Assembly (NCBI GenBank): GCA_032622095.1 | Contig: CP136062.1 | Location: 226,256,578 to 226,320,577 of the forward strand | DNA length: 64,000 bases | From: Siphonodentalium dalli | Taxonomy: Eukaryota; Mollusca; Scaphopoda; Gadilida; Siphonodentaliidae | Reading direction: 5' to 3' | Shown: piece after piece, positions 32,757 to 44,200 of the stretch | How positions within the stretch are numbered: the stretch's first letter is position 1 | Layout: each line of letters begins with the position of its first letter | The notes under the pieces: generated by a model | What the model was told of the DNA's origin: nothing | Databases searched by the model: none | What the model saw: the letters and a program-made list of their open reading frames with translations, nothing else | Translations under genes and position numbers: made by a program

Positions 32757-33535
32757 TACAGTAATACCCTAAATAATCGACTCCTTAACCACAGCAGAAT
32801 TATGGGTAATTTTTCAGGATTTAGTCAGAAATATGGCTCACTGAGAGCTTTCTGATGAATGGCAACAAACCATATTTCTGACTAAATCCTGAAGTTACCC
32901 ATAATCAGGGTTTGCGCTGCCGCTTGCCAAATTGCCAATGGCAAAAATAATTAACATTTGGCAAAAAATATTTTCATTTGGCAAAAGTTTTGGCAAGTCA
33001 CTTTTTAATTCATCAAGACAGTTGACAAATATTGGTCAATCAGTACCGTTAATTTCAGGAAACTCTTACAATATAATTATATTAGTGGTGTTGTATATGG
33101 TTTAGGAAAAGTTAACACCTCTCTTAAGATGCAGTTAATCTGATAGCTATCAGTATCATTACCCGTATTTAGTGTGGTGGTGTTTACATAGCTAATCATC
33201 TTGTGGTGTGCCCTTCTGATGAAGCAACCCTGCTATCATTTTATTGTTCAGTGATTGGTTTATTGTTGTATGATAAACCACAATAGAAATGTTAGTATAA
33301 TTATTAACTAACTGCTTTCCTATCGATATCAAAAGTCGTTCAAACTGCGAGTGTCAAAACATAAATGTTGCAGAAAATAGTACTATCAGGGAGAGCATTT
33401 GGCAAATTCTAAAGAATTTGGCAAAAAATATTTTCATTTGGCAAATTATTTGGCAAAAGTAAATTTCGGTCCAGCGCGGACACTGCCCATAATTCTGCTG
33501 TGGTTAAGGAGTTAATTATTTAGGGCATTATTGTA
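32757..33535. mobile_element. Family E element split by a hAT insertion
   Basis: E ends TA-CAGTAATACCC and GGGCATTATTG-TA are present. The right arm is interrupted at 'CCCATAAT' by the 580-bp element below, and continues after it. Confidence 0.85.
32906..33485. mobile_element. hAT element, non-autonomous (580 bp)
   Basis: Tips CAGGGTTTGCGCTG and, inverted, CAGTGTCCGCGCTGG. A perfect 8-bp target duplication CCCATAAT flanks it (32898-32905 and 33486-33493). Repeated 'TTTGGCAAAA' motifs near both ends look like subterminal transposase sites. No open frame of note. Confidence 0.9.
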
Positions 33536-33599
33536 ATCTCCCACCACATAATATGGAATATTATAGTTACTTTGGCTTGATGGGCAACAAGCCTGAGTT

Positions 33600-34170
33600 T
33601 AATGTGCCTGTCATTTGCAGAATGAGGTCCCCAGTTGAATGTGCCATTAAATGTCCTCATAGTGGTGAACATCCATACAAAATTTCATTGAGATCTGAGC
33701 ATTACTGTTCAAGTTATGACCTGAACATGCAGTCATCGGATGGACCAAACAGCCAACATTTCCAGATAAACAAAGATGAATAACTCTAGAATGGAAAATC
33801 CAAACAAAACAATGGAACCCTCTATTGAATGTCCTCATAGTAGTGAACATCCATACTAAATTTCACTGAGATCCCAGCGCATCTGTTGAAGTTACGACAT
33901 GAACAGACACCAGACGGACCAAAAAGCCAACATTTCCAGATAAACAAAGATGTATAACTCTAGAATGGAAAATCCGAACAAAACGATGGAACCCTCTATT
34001 TAATGTCCTCATAGTAGTGAACATCCATACCAAATTTCATTGAGATCCGAGTACTACTGTTCAAGTTATGACATGAACAGACATCGGACGGACGTACAGA
34101 CGCACGCACAGACGTACGCACGGACGGACAGGTGCAAAACAGTATACCCCCCTTTTTTTTTAAAGGCGGT
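33600..34170. repeat. Interspersed repeat, family L
   Basis: A D fragment (33606-33632) is fused to L. L holds repeats of about 175 bp marked by 'AATGTCCTCATAGTAGTGAA' and 'CCATACCAAATTTCATTGAG' (three times), then a (CGGA)n run (34080-34130) and 'TATACCCCCC' with its complement GGCGGTATAAT. A related piece is at 48590-48800. Confidence 0.7.
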
Positions 34171-34171
34171 A

Positions 34172-34472
34172 TAATAATGAACATCAGCATTAGTATGCAG
34201 TCTGGAGTAACCTACATACACACATATAAAATGTCTCATGACATTCGTTGAGTTTTCATTTCCCAACCCCAGGATTCCACATCAGTGTAGCCCCAATCAG
34301 AACTCACTATTAGTAGAACCAAGATAAAGGAGTCCAATCGAAACGATTAACATAGCGCGATGGCGCGATGGCATGTAATTCGAGGGTATATCCCAAGCCT
34401 TCCCAGAAATGAAAAGTTGGCAGGAATATAATAGACTCAGTGTCCGTATGAATCTGAGTGTATGTTTACAAA
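34172..34472. other. No feature recognised
   Basis: Unassigned sequence with a GATGGCGCGATGGCATG motif near 34355. Confidence 0.4.
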
Positions 34473-34923
34473 CAAGCCTGCAAATAGCGTGTTTGTCATT
34501 TGCAGAATGAGGTCCCCAGAGGGTGAATTTAGTGATGCTATCCTATCCCGCACAGCGGGCTAGCATCGTCAAATTCACCCTCTGGAGACCCCATTCTGAT
34601 TAGGCCTCATCTTCTGGGAAGTATCTATGGTATCAAATTAACATTGTTTTTAATTACGTTTTCCCATCTGGGAAGTTTCTATATCCACTAATTTGCAGAA
34701 GGTAAAATCCATAATCGAGGTGCCCAATGGGTGATCATCACCAACTTCAACTGGGGAACTTCAATCTGATCCTAGATCTACCATAGCAGTTGAGGGCCTA
34801 AGCAGAATGAGGTCCCCAGAGGGTGAATTTAGTGATGCTAACCCGCTATGCGTGATAGCGTCACTAAATTCACCCTCTGGGGACCTCATTCTGCAAATGA
34901 CAGACACGCTATTTGCAGGCTTG
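34473..34923. mobile_element. hAT-like element, family D, full length
   Basis: Ends CAAGCCTGCAAATAGCGTGT and the complement; both end hairpins are complete. Flanking 8-mers TTTACAAA and CTTACAAA match at 7 of 8. Confidence 0.85.
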
Positions 34924-35104
34924 CTTACAAAGACTGCCACTGAATCTCTTTCTTCAGACTACAATGATTTTAACCCATTAAACTGTGGCTTGAATAATAA
35001 GGAGGCTGAAAGGCCGAGGAGATTACCAAGCGTTGGTCGAACTACAATTATGTATTGATGCAGACCAAGAACCATGATAAATAGATAGAAAGGAAAAAGT
35101 GGGT

Positions 35105-35246
35105 GAACTGGTTGCCATTCATCGGAAAGCTCTCACTGGGAGCTTTCCGATGAATAGCAACAAGCCATATTTCCGACTAAATCCTGAAAAATTACCCATA
35201 ATTCTGCTGTGGTCAAGGAGTCGATTATTTAGGGCATTTCTGTATG
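35105..35246. mobile_element. Family E, right part only
   Basis: The centre hairpin and the whole right arm are present, ending in GGGCATTTCTG-TA. The left arm is truncated at 'GGTTGCCATTCATCGG'. Confidence 0.7.
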
Positions 35247-35338
35247 TGGTAATTTCGACAGTTTATTCTAGTGCAATCCTGGAGTCTCCCTGATGACGCA
35301 TGACATAATTTCGTTGTTAAAGGCAATATAACAAGAAT

Positions 35339-35665
35339 TTAACCCCTTCATGATGCGAGCTGCGCTGGTGTACCATTAAAGATCCTGTTCCAGCGCATTC
35401 TCAAATATATGCGATTCTTGAGGGAGCCTTGCATTTATAAGAGAATGTACTGGCTTACCAGGTCAAGGTAATTATTGTTAGGCCATTGCTTTCTCTTATA
35501 TATGCGGGGCTCCCTATGGGAGACTCACATATATAAGAGAATACATTCGCAAAATTTCAGGAAGCTCCAGTTGTGCAGCATTAAAGACCCTGTGCCATGC
35601 ATTATCTTATATATTTTATTTATATATTTGTAAATTTCAGGAAGCTCCAGTCATTAAAGGGTTAA
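35339..35665. mobile_element. TTAA element, family C
   Basis: Left TTAA-CCCCTTCATGATGCGAGC; right CAGTCATTAAAGGG-TTAA, slightly damaged. Two hairpins (35393-35453, 35483-35550) plus half of a third. Confidence 0.8.
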
Positions 35666-35728
35666 AGGGAAGACCCAAGTGCACTCTGAGATGAGCTGCA
35701 TAAGAGTTATGTGGGTTTGTAGAGCTGG

Positions 35729-36118
35729 TTAACCCTTTACCCAACAGAACGGCCCTGTGCCAATGCATTCTCTTATATATGCGAGTCGACCATAGGTCGC
35801 CTCGCATATATAAGAGAATGCATTGGCTTAACACATTAAAAATTATAAAATTGTTAAAGAATGTAAGAAAAAGTGGTAAAAAAAGATTTTGTTTAGGCCA
35901 ATGCATTCTCTTATATATGCGAGGCGACCTATGGTCGACTCGCATATATAAGAGAATGCATTGGCACAGGGCATAACTGTAACTATCACAATGTGGTCAA
36001 GGAGCCGGTTCCAATGATATCCATATTTGTATGGTTTTATTGAGACAGACCCAAGATATTTTAGGCTGTTGAAGCTTTATTTGGCCGGTTTTGGCCGGTT
36101 TGTTGGGTAAAGGGTTAA
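35729..36118. mobile_element. TTAA element, family B, complete (inverted orientation)
   Basis: Ends TTAA-CCCTTTACCCAACAG and TTGTTGGGTAAAGGG-TTAA. It has two hairpins (35757-35828, 35897-35970) around an AT-rich linker. The long unique arm ('ACAATGTGGTCAAGGAGCCG', 'AAGATATTTTAGGCTGTTGA') lies on the right here and on the left in other B copies. Confidence 0.9.
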
Positions 36119-37609
36119 CGGTCCTCAGAACATCACACTGTACTTCCCCCCCAAATAACTATTCTTGGCAATAAATTATTATCATACACTGGAATCCATA
36201 TCGGAAACATCATTGATTTACGTTATCTTCGTACCTTTAGAGATACATCGTTAACGTTATAGGTAGATAATCTAGTGCAGTATTGAGTGTACATAAAAAG
36301 AATATGCCCTGATCAAATCGAAGTAAGAATTATCGACATAGACACTCCGATGTGTCATATAAGGCTTACATTTTACTAACTAATGGCACCTTCTGATCAG
36401 GCCCCACGCTAGGAGGCGACTCGGGCGAAATTCTCGCCCTTGGGCTGGCGAAGTCGCCCTCGGATGTCCGCAAGGCGAAAACGAAGTCGCCTTCCAAATT
36501 TGACAAAACTAGCTTAGGATTTACGGTCATTTTACCGGTGAAAATCTGACTCGTTTTGCAAAAAAAAATAATATCTAGATAGACTCAACTGTGCCAACGA
36601 GGCATTTTATTTATCAATTATACATGGTGTACCCTATCCACATATTCTAATCAGGTTGTGTGCTTTTGGAAATGGCAAATTGCTCTGACCAACGAAGTTT
36701 ATGATGAGCTACTGGTTCGTTTTAAGGAGACTGGAATTTAGACGTAAAGCTACTTTGTTCCGTTGGGTCATTTTGTAACCGCAAATGTATAGCCACACAT
36801 GGTCACCACCGCTCATGCAGTAGCCAATGTGAACAAATAATACTGTCTTTGAATTTAAACTAAAACATATCTATGAATTTACAAAAGTAGTTTGTGTCGG
36901 ACTCCGTTTCCCAATCCAACTTTTTTACTTTTTGGAATTGCATATTTAATATGTTTACAAACAAGAACACATGCTTGCTTACTATTAAACACAGATGTTT
37001 GAATGAGCATTGGAAGTACTTTTAATGTTCTTAGTTAAATCAAACATCTACATAATAATTATTACTATCCAAACTCATTTAAAAGGATTAATTTGTGTCA
37101 AAACTATGTGTTTGCAAATTACAATAATATTGTTGTCAATCTATCGCTCAGGCCACGTGTGTAATTGTGTAATATACGTCTGTCAATGGTTGCAAATTAA
37201 TTGCATGTATAGGCCTACTTTGTTAGAATGCAGGTATTTAAATAACCTGCTGGTGTATATTATAAGCTCAACTGGTCTCTGTTAAGAACACAGTAATCAA
37301 TACCTTTTGTGACACAGCTATCAAACTCATCAAGTTTATTGCTTTAATCGGATTATCATCAGACATCACTGATGGCATAAGGTCCTGATGATGCTATAGC
37401 TCAACAATAAACTCGTTCGAAACAAAATTAAAAGCTTTTGCACCTCCTTAATTAGTCCTTATTGTTTATTTTAACAGACACCCACATTACAGCAGTGGCC
37501 AAAAGCCATTTCCAAAAAATTTAAATTTATAATAACAATTCAGATATTAAAAGTTATGAAGTCAACAATTAATTTCTTCAGATAAAGTCAACACTGACAA
37601 CAGTTTAAA
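36119..37609. other. No gene recognised over ~1.5 kb
   Basis: At 36397 the sequence CAGGCCCCACGCTAGGAG looks like a hAT-type tip with an adjacent GC-rich 'GGCGAAATTCTCGCC' hairpin, but I cannot find a matching right end. The open frame at 37010-37285 has no recognisable domain. The rest is AT-rich. Confidence 0.45.
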
Positions 37610-38615
37610 ATGAAAGTGTCAATGACACTGTAGCTCAACTTGGAAAGGGAATAATTTAATGTATTACAGTCAATGGAGCAATTAGGAATGTGGAAAGTTG
37701 AATGTCTAATACTAGTTTATAGACATGAAGAGAAAAGTAAAATCCAAGATGGCTGCTGGCGGCCATGTTTTCGGCCGAATGACCCCAAAATGAGTCGTTC
37801 CCATCTACATGTCATTGTTAACATCCATGACAAATTTTATGATGATCAGACTAAAGGTGCGACCTGCAGCCTGTGCTAAAGAATTTAGTCATACAAAGAG
37901 TAAAATCCAAGATGGCTGCTGGCGGCCATGTTTTTTGGCCGAATGACCCCAAAATGACTCGTTCCCATCTAAATGTCATTAATAACATTCATGACAAATT
38001 TTATGATGATCAGACTAAAGGTATGACATGTAGCCCGTGCTAAAGAATTTAGTCATACAAAGAGTAAAATCCAAGATGGCTGCTGGCGACCATGTTTTTT
38101 GGCCGAATGACCCCAAAATTACTCGTTCCCATCTACATGTCATTGTTAACATCCATGACAAATTTTATGATGATCAGACTAAAGGTGCGACCTGCAGCCT
38201 GTGCTAAAGAATTTAGTCATACAAAGAGTAAAATCAAAGATGGTTGCTGGCGTCCATGTTTTTTGGTCGATTGACCCCAAAATTACTCGTTCCCATCTAC
38301 ATGTCAATATTAACATCCATGACAAATTTCATGACAATAAGACAAACAGTACGGCCTGTAGCCCGTGCTAATGGATTGAATTTTGAAATCCATGATGGCC
38401 ACTGGCGGCCATGTTTTTTTTACGAATGATCCCAAAATGACTCGTTCCCATCTACATGTCAATGTCAACATCCATGACAAATTTCATAATAATCGGATCA
38501 AAGGTACGAACTGTAGCCCGTGCTAAAGGAAATTGTTGACGAATCACGCACACACGACGGATACCAAGCCATGGCAATAGCTCAAACTTTACAAAGTAAA
38601 GTTGAGCTAAAAAAT
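37610..38615. repeat. Interspersed repeat, family F (five ~163-bp internal units)
   Basis: The unit contains 'AAATCCAAGATGGCTGCTGG', 'GAATGACCCCAAAATGACTC' and 'ATCCATGACAAATTTTATGA', with starts at 37737, 37900, 38064 and 38228 and a diverged fifth. The ends are 'TAGCTCAACTTGG' on the left and 'AAAGTTGAGCTA' on the right, a possible short terminal inverted repeat. No coding part. Copies: 47115-47520 and inside 52199-54193. Confidence 0.75.
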
Positions 38616-38994
38616 TATAAGTTATAAATTTAGTTAAAATTTCAGATTATCGATCTATACAGGTGCTATACTTGTGTTGTATCTTGCAAAATATGTTTTA
38701 TCTTGTTGTTTTATCTTATTTATTAATGTCATAAATAAAGCAAATTTTGATAATTTCTCCCTGAAGTCTCCCTAAATTTCCTGAAGTCTCCCTAAATTTC
38801 CTGGAGGGAGACTTCAAGTCTCCCTGTTCTGAACCCCTAGCCTGAGGCCTGCTTCTGATTGGTCGAGATCTGTGTCCTATATGGTGTAGTGTTGCGCTAA
38901 ATTTTGAACACGACTATACCAAACTGGCATATAAAAAGCAATGAACAGAGACAACATTTTGAGAACAGATATACTTATACCAATTTACTAATGC
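38616..38994. repeat. Unassigned; segment with an inverted relative at 55980-56110
   Basis: Short tandem 'CTGAAGTCTCCCTAAATTTC' at 38761-38810. The segment 38835-38950 ('GATTGGTCGAGATCTGTGTC', 'ATATGGTGTAGTGTTGCGC') resembles the complement of 55990-56110. Confidence 0.5.
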
Positions 38995-39600
38995 GTGTCC
39001 AAATGAAACGAGTGCTAGCATACCCCCACCGTGGCTAATTCAACCCGCATTATCCGTAAACCCAACAAAAAAGATTTTTAACTTTAAAGAAAAATTCGGA
39101 CTAATAATATCGATATGGTGTCACAAGAAGCTTGTACAGAAAAAATTATTCAAATTGGTTCATATTTGTTAAAGTTATTAAGTTGGACAGAATTTTCTAA
39201 GTCAAAAATGAAGTGTAATATTACGAAAAACAGTCTGAGCCAATCCCTAGCCACATCATGTATAGAGGGTATTTTGAGAAGCATGTATACCAAAAATTAT
39301 TGAAATTGGTTCATATCTGTTAAAGTTATTAAGTCGGACAGAATTTTCTAAGTCAAAATAAGTCGAAAATGAGGCGTAACTTAAAAAAAAAAAATCGGAC
39401 CGGACCGCAATTAGCATAATGCGGAGAGGCAGTCCTAAGGAGATTGCATACAAAACATTATTTAAATCGGTTCATAGTTGTTCGAGTTATGAGGTCGGAC
39501 AGATGGACGGACGGACTGACGGAGGGAGAAAGCATGGCGGACGGACAGACGCAGTCAATCCAGTATACCCCCAATTTTCTTCGAAAGTGGGGGTATAATT
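38995..39600. repeat. Interspersed repeat, family G
   Basis: It begins near 'GTGCTAGCATACCCCCACC' and ends with (CGGA)n (39493-39550), then 'AGTATACCCCCAATTTTC' and its complement GAAAGTGGGGGTAT, a short end hairpin. Inside, a block of about 65 bp ('GGTTCATATTTGTTAAAGTT', 'CAGAATTTTCTAAGTC') is repeated three times. Other copies at 56487-57027 and 57353-57977. Confidence 0.75.
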
Positions 39601-39668
39601 AAAACATTACATTTTGTTCACAGGAATGACAACTTGCGAAGTATATGTGTAAACAATTTAATCGGTAA

Positions 39669-40126
39669 CAAGTCTGAATTTAATGTGTCTGATATTTGCA
39701 GAATGAGGTCCCCAGAGGCTGAATTTAGTGATGCTATCTCACAAAATGGGCTAGCATCACCAAATTAACCCTCTGGGGACCTCATTGGGCTTATATATAG
39801 GCCTCAACTGCTATGGGAGATCAAGATTCAGATTGCAGTTCCTCAGTTGAAGTTAGTGATGTTCACCCATTTGTAACCTCGATCATGCCTTTTTATTTTC
39901 TGCAAATTAGTGGATATAGAAACTCACTGCACTGAACAGAAGGGAAAAGTAACCTAATACAATGTTAATTTAAGAATATAGGTACTTCCCAGAAATTTGA
40001 CCTTAGCAGAATGAGGTCTCCAGAGGGTGAATTTGGTGATGCTAACCCGCTGTGCAGGATAGCGTCACTAAATTCCCCCTATGGAGACCTCATTCTGCAA
40101 ATGTCAGACACATTAAATTCAGACTG
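39669..40126. mobile_element. hAT-like element, family D (variant tips)
   Basis: Tips CAAGTCTGAATTTAATGTG and the complement. Flanking 8-mers ATCGGTAA and ATCGTTAA match at 7 of 8. Both end hairpins are present. Confidence 0.8.
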
Positions 40127-40259
40127 ATCGTTAATAGCACATCAATTTGAACCCCCGAAAAAAACAGGGCTACACTGAGTGCACTAATCAATTAGGTGCA
40201 TATAAACGAACGCAATGACAAAATCGATTCGTATGCATGATTGAGTTCATGAGAATCAA

Positions 40260-40739
40260 ACCTGAGTTTAGTGTGCCTGACATTTGCAGATTATGCATGT
40301 GTCGTCTGCTAATTTGGGGATATTGAGAAACTAAACTAAAAAAGAAATCGAATCTATGTGAAAAAGTCTCTATAGCAATTTGATAATAAAGAAACTTTCC
40401 AGAGAAGATGAGGCCTAAGCAGAATGAGGTCTCCATAGGGTGAATTTAGTGATGCTAGCCTGCTATGCTATCATACTAATTGCAGGCCTGATAATAAGGT
40501 GAGGTCCCCAGAGGGTGAATTTAATGACGCCACCCCACACAGCAGGCTAGCATAACTAAATTCACCCTCATCTTCTGGGAAGTATATATGGAGTCAAATT
40601 AACATTGTTTCTATATCCCCTAATTTGGAGAAGATAAAATGCATAATCGAGGTGACTGACAGTGAACATCACCGACTTCAACTGGGGAACTTCAATCTCC
40701 CCAGAGATTTAACTTGGTGACAATAGCCCGCCATGATTC
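40260..40739. mobile_element. Scrambled family D fragments
   Basis: Several D segments in disordered arrangement: an end near 40265-40300, 'AGAAGATGAGGCCTAAGCAG' at 40397, a hairpin arm at 40505-40530, 'CATCTTCTGGGAAGTAT' at 40568. No intact ends. Confidence 0.6.
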
Positions 40740-41835
40740 TTGAAGCAGTATTGAACTCAATTAATTTGCCATTCGAGCCTTTTACTAGTTCAGATCATGT
40801 ACTTTTTATGGCAGTTATTCATTTCCACTCAATTTGTATACTTGCTGAGAATGCTCTTCTCAAAATTTCCCTTCTTAAATTATGATTAAAGTAATCTTTT
40901 TGACATTTGTATTGTTATATAAAATGCTTGATGTGGTCTTTATATAACAAATATTACTTTATGTGGTGTTCAGATCATGTACTATTTATGGCAGTTATTC
41001 ATTTCCACTCAATTTTATACTTTCCCAAAATTCCCTTCTAAATCTATGATTAAAGTAATCTTTTTGACATTTTTATTGTTATATATATAATACTAGCAGG
41101 TGACCCGACTTCGTCCAGGCTTTGACCTTGTATTGACCATTTTGAAGGTGAAGGTCAGGTCGGGGTCACGATTTGACCCGTCAAAAACACTCCCCCGACA
41201 AAACTATCCCTAGGTATCAAATTTCGTCGAAATCCGTTAATTTTTTAATTTAATTTGAGTTAATTCTGCCTTTTTAATCAAGAGAAATGATGGTACCCGT
41301 GCCGTGATGGTACCCGTCCCTAAAAGAGGTACGTTTGTGGGTCCTCGGGCAGAAAAACTTACCCGATGAAAATCTCCCCCGTTCCAATGGAACCCTTAAG
41401 TACGAAGACAGAAATAAGAATCACACAACACGCTCATGACTGGATACAGACACACTCACGTCTGGCCCCAGACATAAGAATCACATTACACGCATACGCT
41501 CTTTATCAACGACACTGCGGATACGAACGCTCTTTAACTATCAACGCGCTTAACCCCACAGTGCCAATGGTGACTGGGAATGGAGAAGGAGTGCTCTAAC
41601 GTTCTCAGAAGTGGTGCGATGACATTTCATGTGGGATTTTACCCTTAGATAGGAAGTTTGGGCTCAATCCGTACGGCAGTTTTCCCGGCCATAGCTAACA
41701 GACAAACAGACAGACAGAAGTCCCAAAATATATAGTAGATGCTTGATGTGGTCTTCAGATAACATACATGTAGATCCCTTCATGTGGTGTATTAGCTTAA
41801 CAATTAAGGAGACATCTGTGTAGGTCATGCAATCT
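40740..41835. repeat. Repeat M, partly duplicated, split by family J
   Basis: M holds 'TTATGGCAGTTATTCATTTC' and 'AATGCTTGATGTGGTCTT'. A first copy spans about 40740-40970 and a shorter one follows at 40971-41081; M resumes at 41738 after the J insertion. Another M copy is at 48235-48510. Confidence 0.65.
41082..41737 (+). repeat. Interspersed repeat, family J, inserted in M
   Basis: Start 'AATACTAGCAGGTGACCCGA', tail 'GACAGACAGAAGTCCC' then a TA-rich end, as in the copy at 965-1352. M sequence is continuous across the insertion when compared with 40740-40970. The open frame inside (41366-41599) has no recognisable domain. Confidence 0.65.
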
Positions 41836-41859
41836 TAACTTTCAACCTTAGGAAACCCC

Positions 41860-42258
41860 TTAACCCTTTACCCAACAAAACGGCCAAAACCGGCCAAATA
41901 AAACTTCAACAGCCTAACATATCTTCGGTCTGTCTCAATAAAACCATACAAATATGGATATCATTGGAACCGGCTCATTGACCACATTGTGATGGTTACA
42001 GTTATGCCCTGTGCCAATGCATTCTCTTATATATGCGAGTCGACCATAGGTCGCCTCGCATATATAAGAGAATGCATTGGCCTAAAAAATACTTTTTTTA
42101 ACACTTTTTACCATTTTTTCTTACATTCTTTAACAATTTTATAATTTTTAATGTGTTAAGCCAATGCATTCTCTTATATATGCGAGGCGACCTATGGTCG
42201 ACTCGCATATATAAGAGAATGCATTGGCACAGGGCCGTTCTGTTGGGTAAAGGGTTAA
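41860..42258. mobile_element. TTAA element, family B, complete (399 bp)
   Basis: Ends TTAA-CCCTTTACCCAACA and TGTTGGGTAAAGGG-TTAA. Hairpins at 42010-42082 and 42160-42232 around an A/T-rich linker. This is the cleanest B copy in its forward orientation. Confidence 0.9.
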
Positions 42259-42620
42259 CGGCATTAGCATCAATGCAGCTAATGAATGTTGAATTTGTGT
42301 TTATATTACACAAGTCGGCATTCGATCTTCATTACGAAGAGGATATCGTGATGGCGAAAAGACATTACAATAATTGAAAACCATCATCTAATCGAGATCG
42401 GAGAAGATTTTATGGCAAATCAATGAAGCCACACACGTAAAGGTGAAGAAATGCTAGAAACTAGAAAGAGAAATCTAACGTTTATTCCCATGAATTAAAG
42501 GCAGTTGAAAAGCACTCCTTTGGTAACACAGGTTACTCAGCCGTTTATGATGTTTTTTTAGCTCATGCTGAAAGTGGAGCAGATATTTTCATTTTGCACG
42601 AAGTTGAGGCTAGATTGCGA
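42259..42620. other. No feature recognised
   Basis: Unassigned sequence between a B and an A element. Confidence 0.45.
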
Positions 42621-43661
42621 TTAACCCCTTGAGTGCCAGGTCCGATTTTTGTAACAACCCATATACCCTGTGCCAATGCATTCTCTTATAAATGCGAGTC
42701 GACCATAGGTCGCCTCGCATATATAAGAGAATGCATTGGCCTAACAATTTTTCATCTTTTGTTATTATTTTTTACAATTTTAATAATTTTTTCTTCTATT
42801 CTTTAAAGGGGTACTGTATGCCATTTTCAATAAATTTCCGGTGATAACAACGATCTATTATCGATACTATATAGAAACATAAGTAATTTGAGTCGAAGAT
42901 GTATTCTGTAAACGCTCAGGTTAATAGGCTATCTTAAAATTTAATAATTTAAAAGTTAATAATTTAATATAAATTGAATTTATGGCTGGAGCCATAAAAT
43001 GGCGTAAATTAAAATACGAATTTCCGTGTACAAAACGTAATCAAATTATAATTGAGGGATACTGGATTAGTAAACCCATTGCACACACCATCGTTTGAAA
43101 CATTATGCTCATTGACTAGTGACAATACAATAACTTAAATGAGTATATGGGACTACTATGCATATAATATAATTTTTATTTGATTCATTTGGTTGAAAAC
43201 TGTACAAAAATTACTCGACAACGACAATTTGTATTTTTGCATTCCGGTAAATATGCCATCCGTAACACTACTTCGTACTCAACAGACTTTCAAAGAATGG
43301 AAAAGTTGTTACCTTATTCTCCGACTCGGGGATTATAGAAACCAACAACAACATATTGGGTACAGTACCCCTTTGAGAGACTTATTTAGTAGGTTTATTG
43401 CCAGGGAATCTTATGTTTTTTATGGGCATCAAAATTATTACTATGAATACTTGGTGATAGTTTTGAGTTATAACATGCTCCTAAGGTGTTATCCAGTCTG
43501 TTTTTAAATTCGCTATAGCATCCTTAAGCATACCCAAAAAAATTCAACCCCAAAAAAAAACAATTCTTAAAAAGAAAAATTCTTTTTTATTTTTTTAGGG
43601 CCGATTTTACACACCGTAAATTAGGGCCGATGAGATCGGCCCGTGGCACTCAAAGGGTTAA
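42621..43661. mobile_element. TTAA element, family A, with family I nested inside
   Basis: Left TTAA-CCCCTTGAGTGCCAGG, right GGCACTCAAAGGG-TTAA. One hairpin at 42670-42743. The body is split at 42803-43376 by an element with its own TTAA-type flank; the A sequence 'GACTTATTTAGTAGGTTT' resumes after it, matching the A copy at 7790-7810. Confidence 0.85.
42803..43376. mobile_element. TTAA element, family I (nested in A)
   Basis: Ends TTAA-AGGGGTACTGTA and TACAGTACCCCT-TTGA; the right TTAA has become TTGA. Subterminal 'GCCATTTTCAATAAATTTCC' and the right-side 'CCGGTAAATATGCCATCC' are weakly inverted. The 104-codon open frame at 43193-43507 crosses the element border and is not supported. Confidence 0.75.
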
Positions 43662-43689
43662 CCCTTTCTTTACTAAATATACATGGACA

Positions 43690-44200
43690 AGTAGCTTAAC
43701 CATTTCATGACAGGAGCTTCGCTGGTGCAGCATTAAAGATCATGTTTCTCCCATAGGGAGCCTCGCATATCTAAGAGATATTATACAAAGTGACTCTCAT
43801 TGGCAAAATCAGTCTAGTTTATTTAACAATGATTAGTTAGGATGAATGGAGGACTGTTTATAACTTTTTTTACATTTTCGATTAGTTCAGATGTCGTGCT
43901 TTACGAAAGGACACAGCCGATGTTCGAATCCTCAGATCACAATATATACAACATATATTCTGTATTATATACCATATGAAAGAGGAAGCTCCAAAACATT
44001 GTAATATCAACTTAGTTCAGATGTCATGCTTTCCAAAGGGCACAGCCAATTTTCTTAAATGTTATGAAATGAAAATAATGCTTTAACCCTTTATAAAGCC
44101 CCACATAGACTGCAGCAGAAGACACTCCGTAGTGAATGTATCAATCTGTAAGAGGCTCCCTGTGGGTTAAACATTAAACTGTATAAATCAGCCTTTGTTT
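43690..44200. other. Family C left-end fragment, then unassigned sequence
   Basis: A C end ('TTAACCATTTCATGACAGGA', 'GCTGGTGCAGCATTAAAGAT') and half a hairpin at 43693-43780. After that a 70-bp block with 'TAGTTCAGATGTCGTGCTTT' occurs at 43883 and again at 44012. No gene. Confidence 0.55.

Noticed and set aside
35637-35976. Open frames of 65-102 codons with MHWHR and RIYKRMHW motifs (also at 42098-42377 and 54808-55074)
   Set aside because: They are translations of the transposon hairpin module on either strand and recur with every copy.
36397-36500. Possible hAT terminus CAGGCCCCACGCTAGGAG
   Set aside because: No matching inverted end or 8-bp duplication was found within reach, so it is not called as an element.
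43193-43507. 104-codon open frame
   Set aside because: It crosses the border between a nested I element and its host A element and has no recognisable domain.
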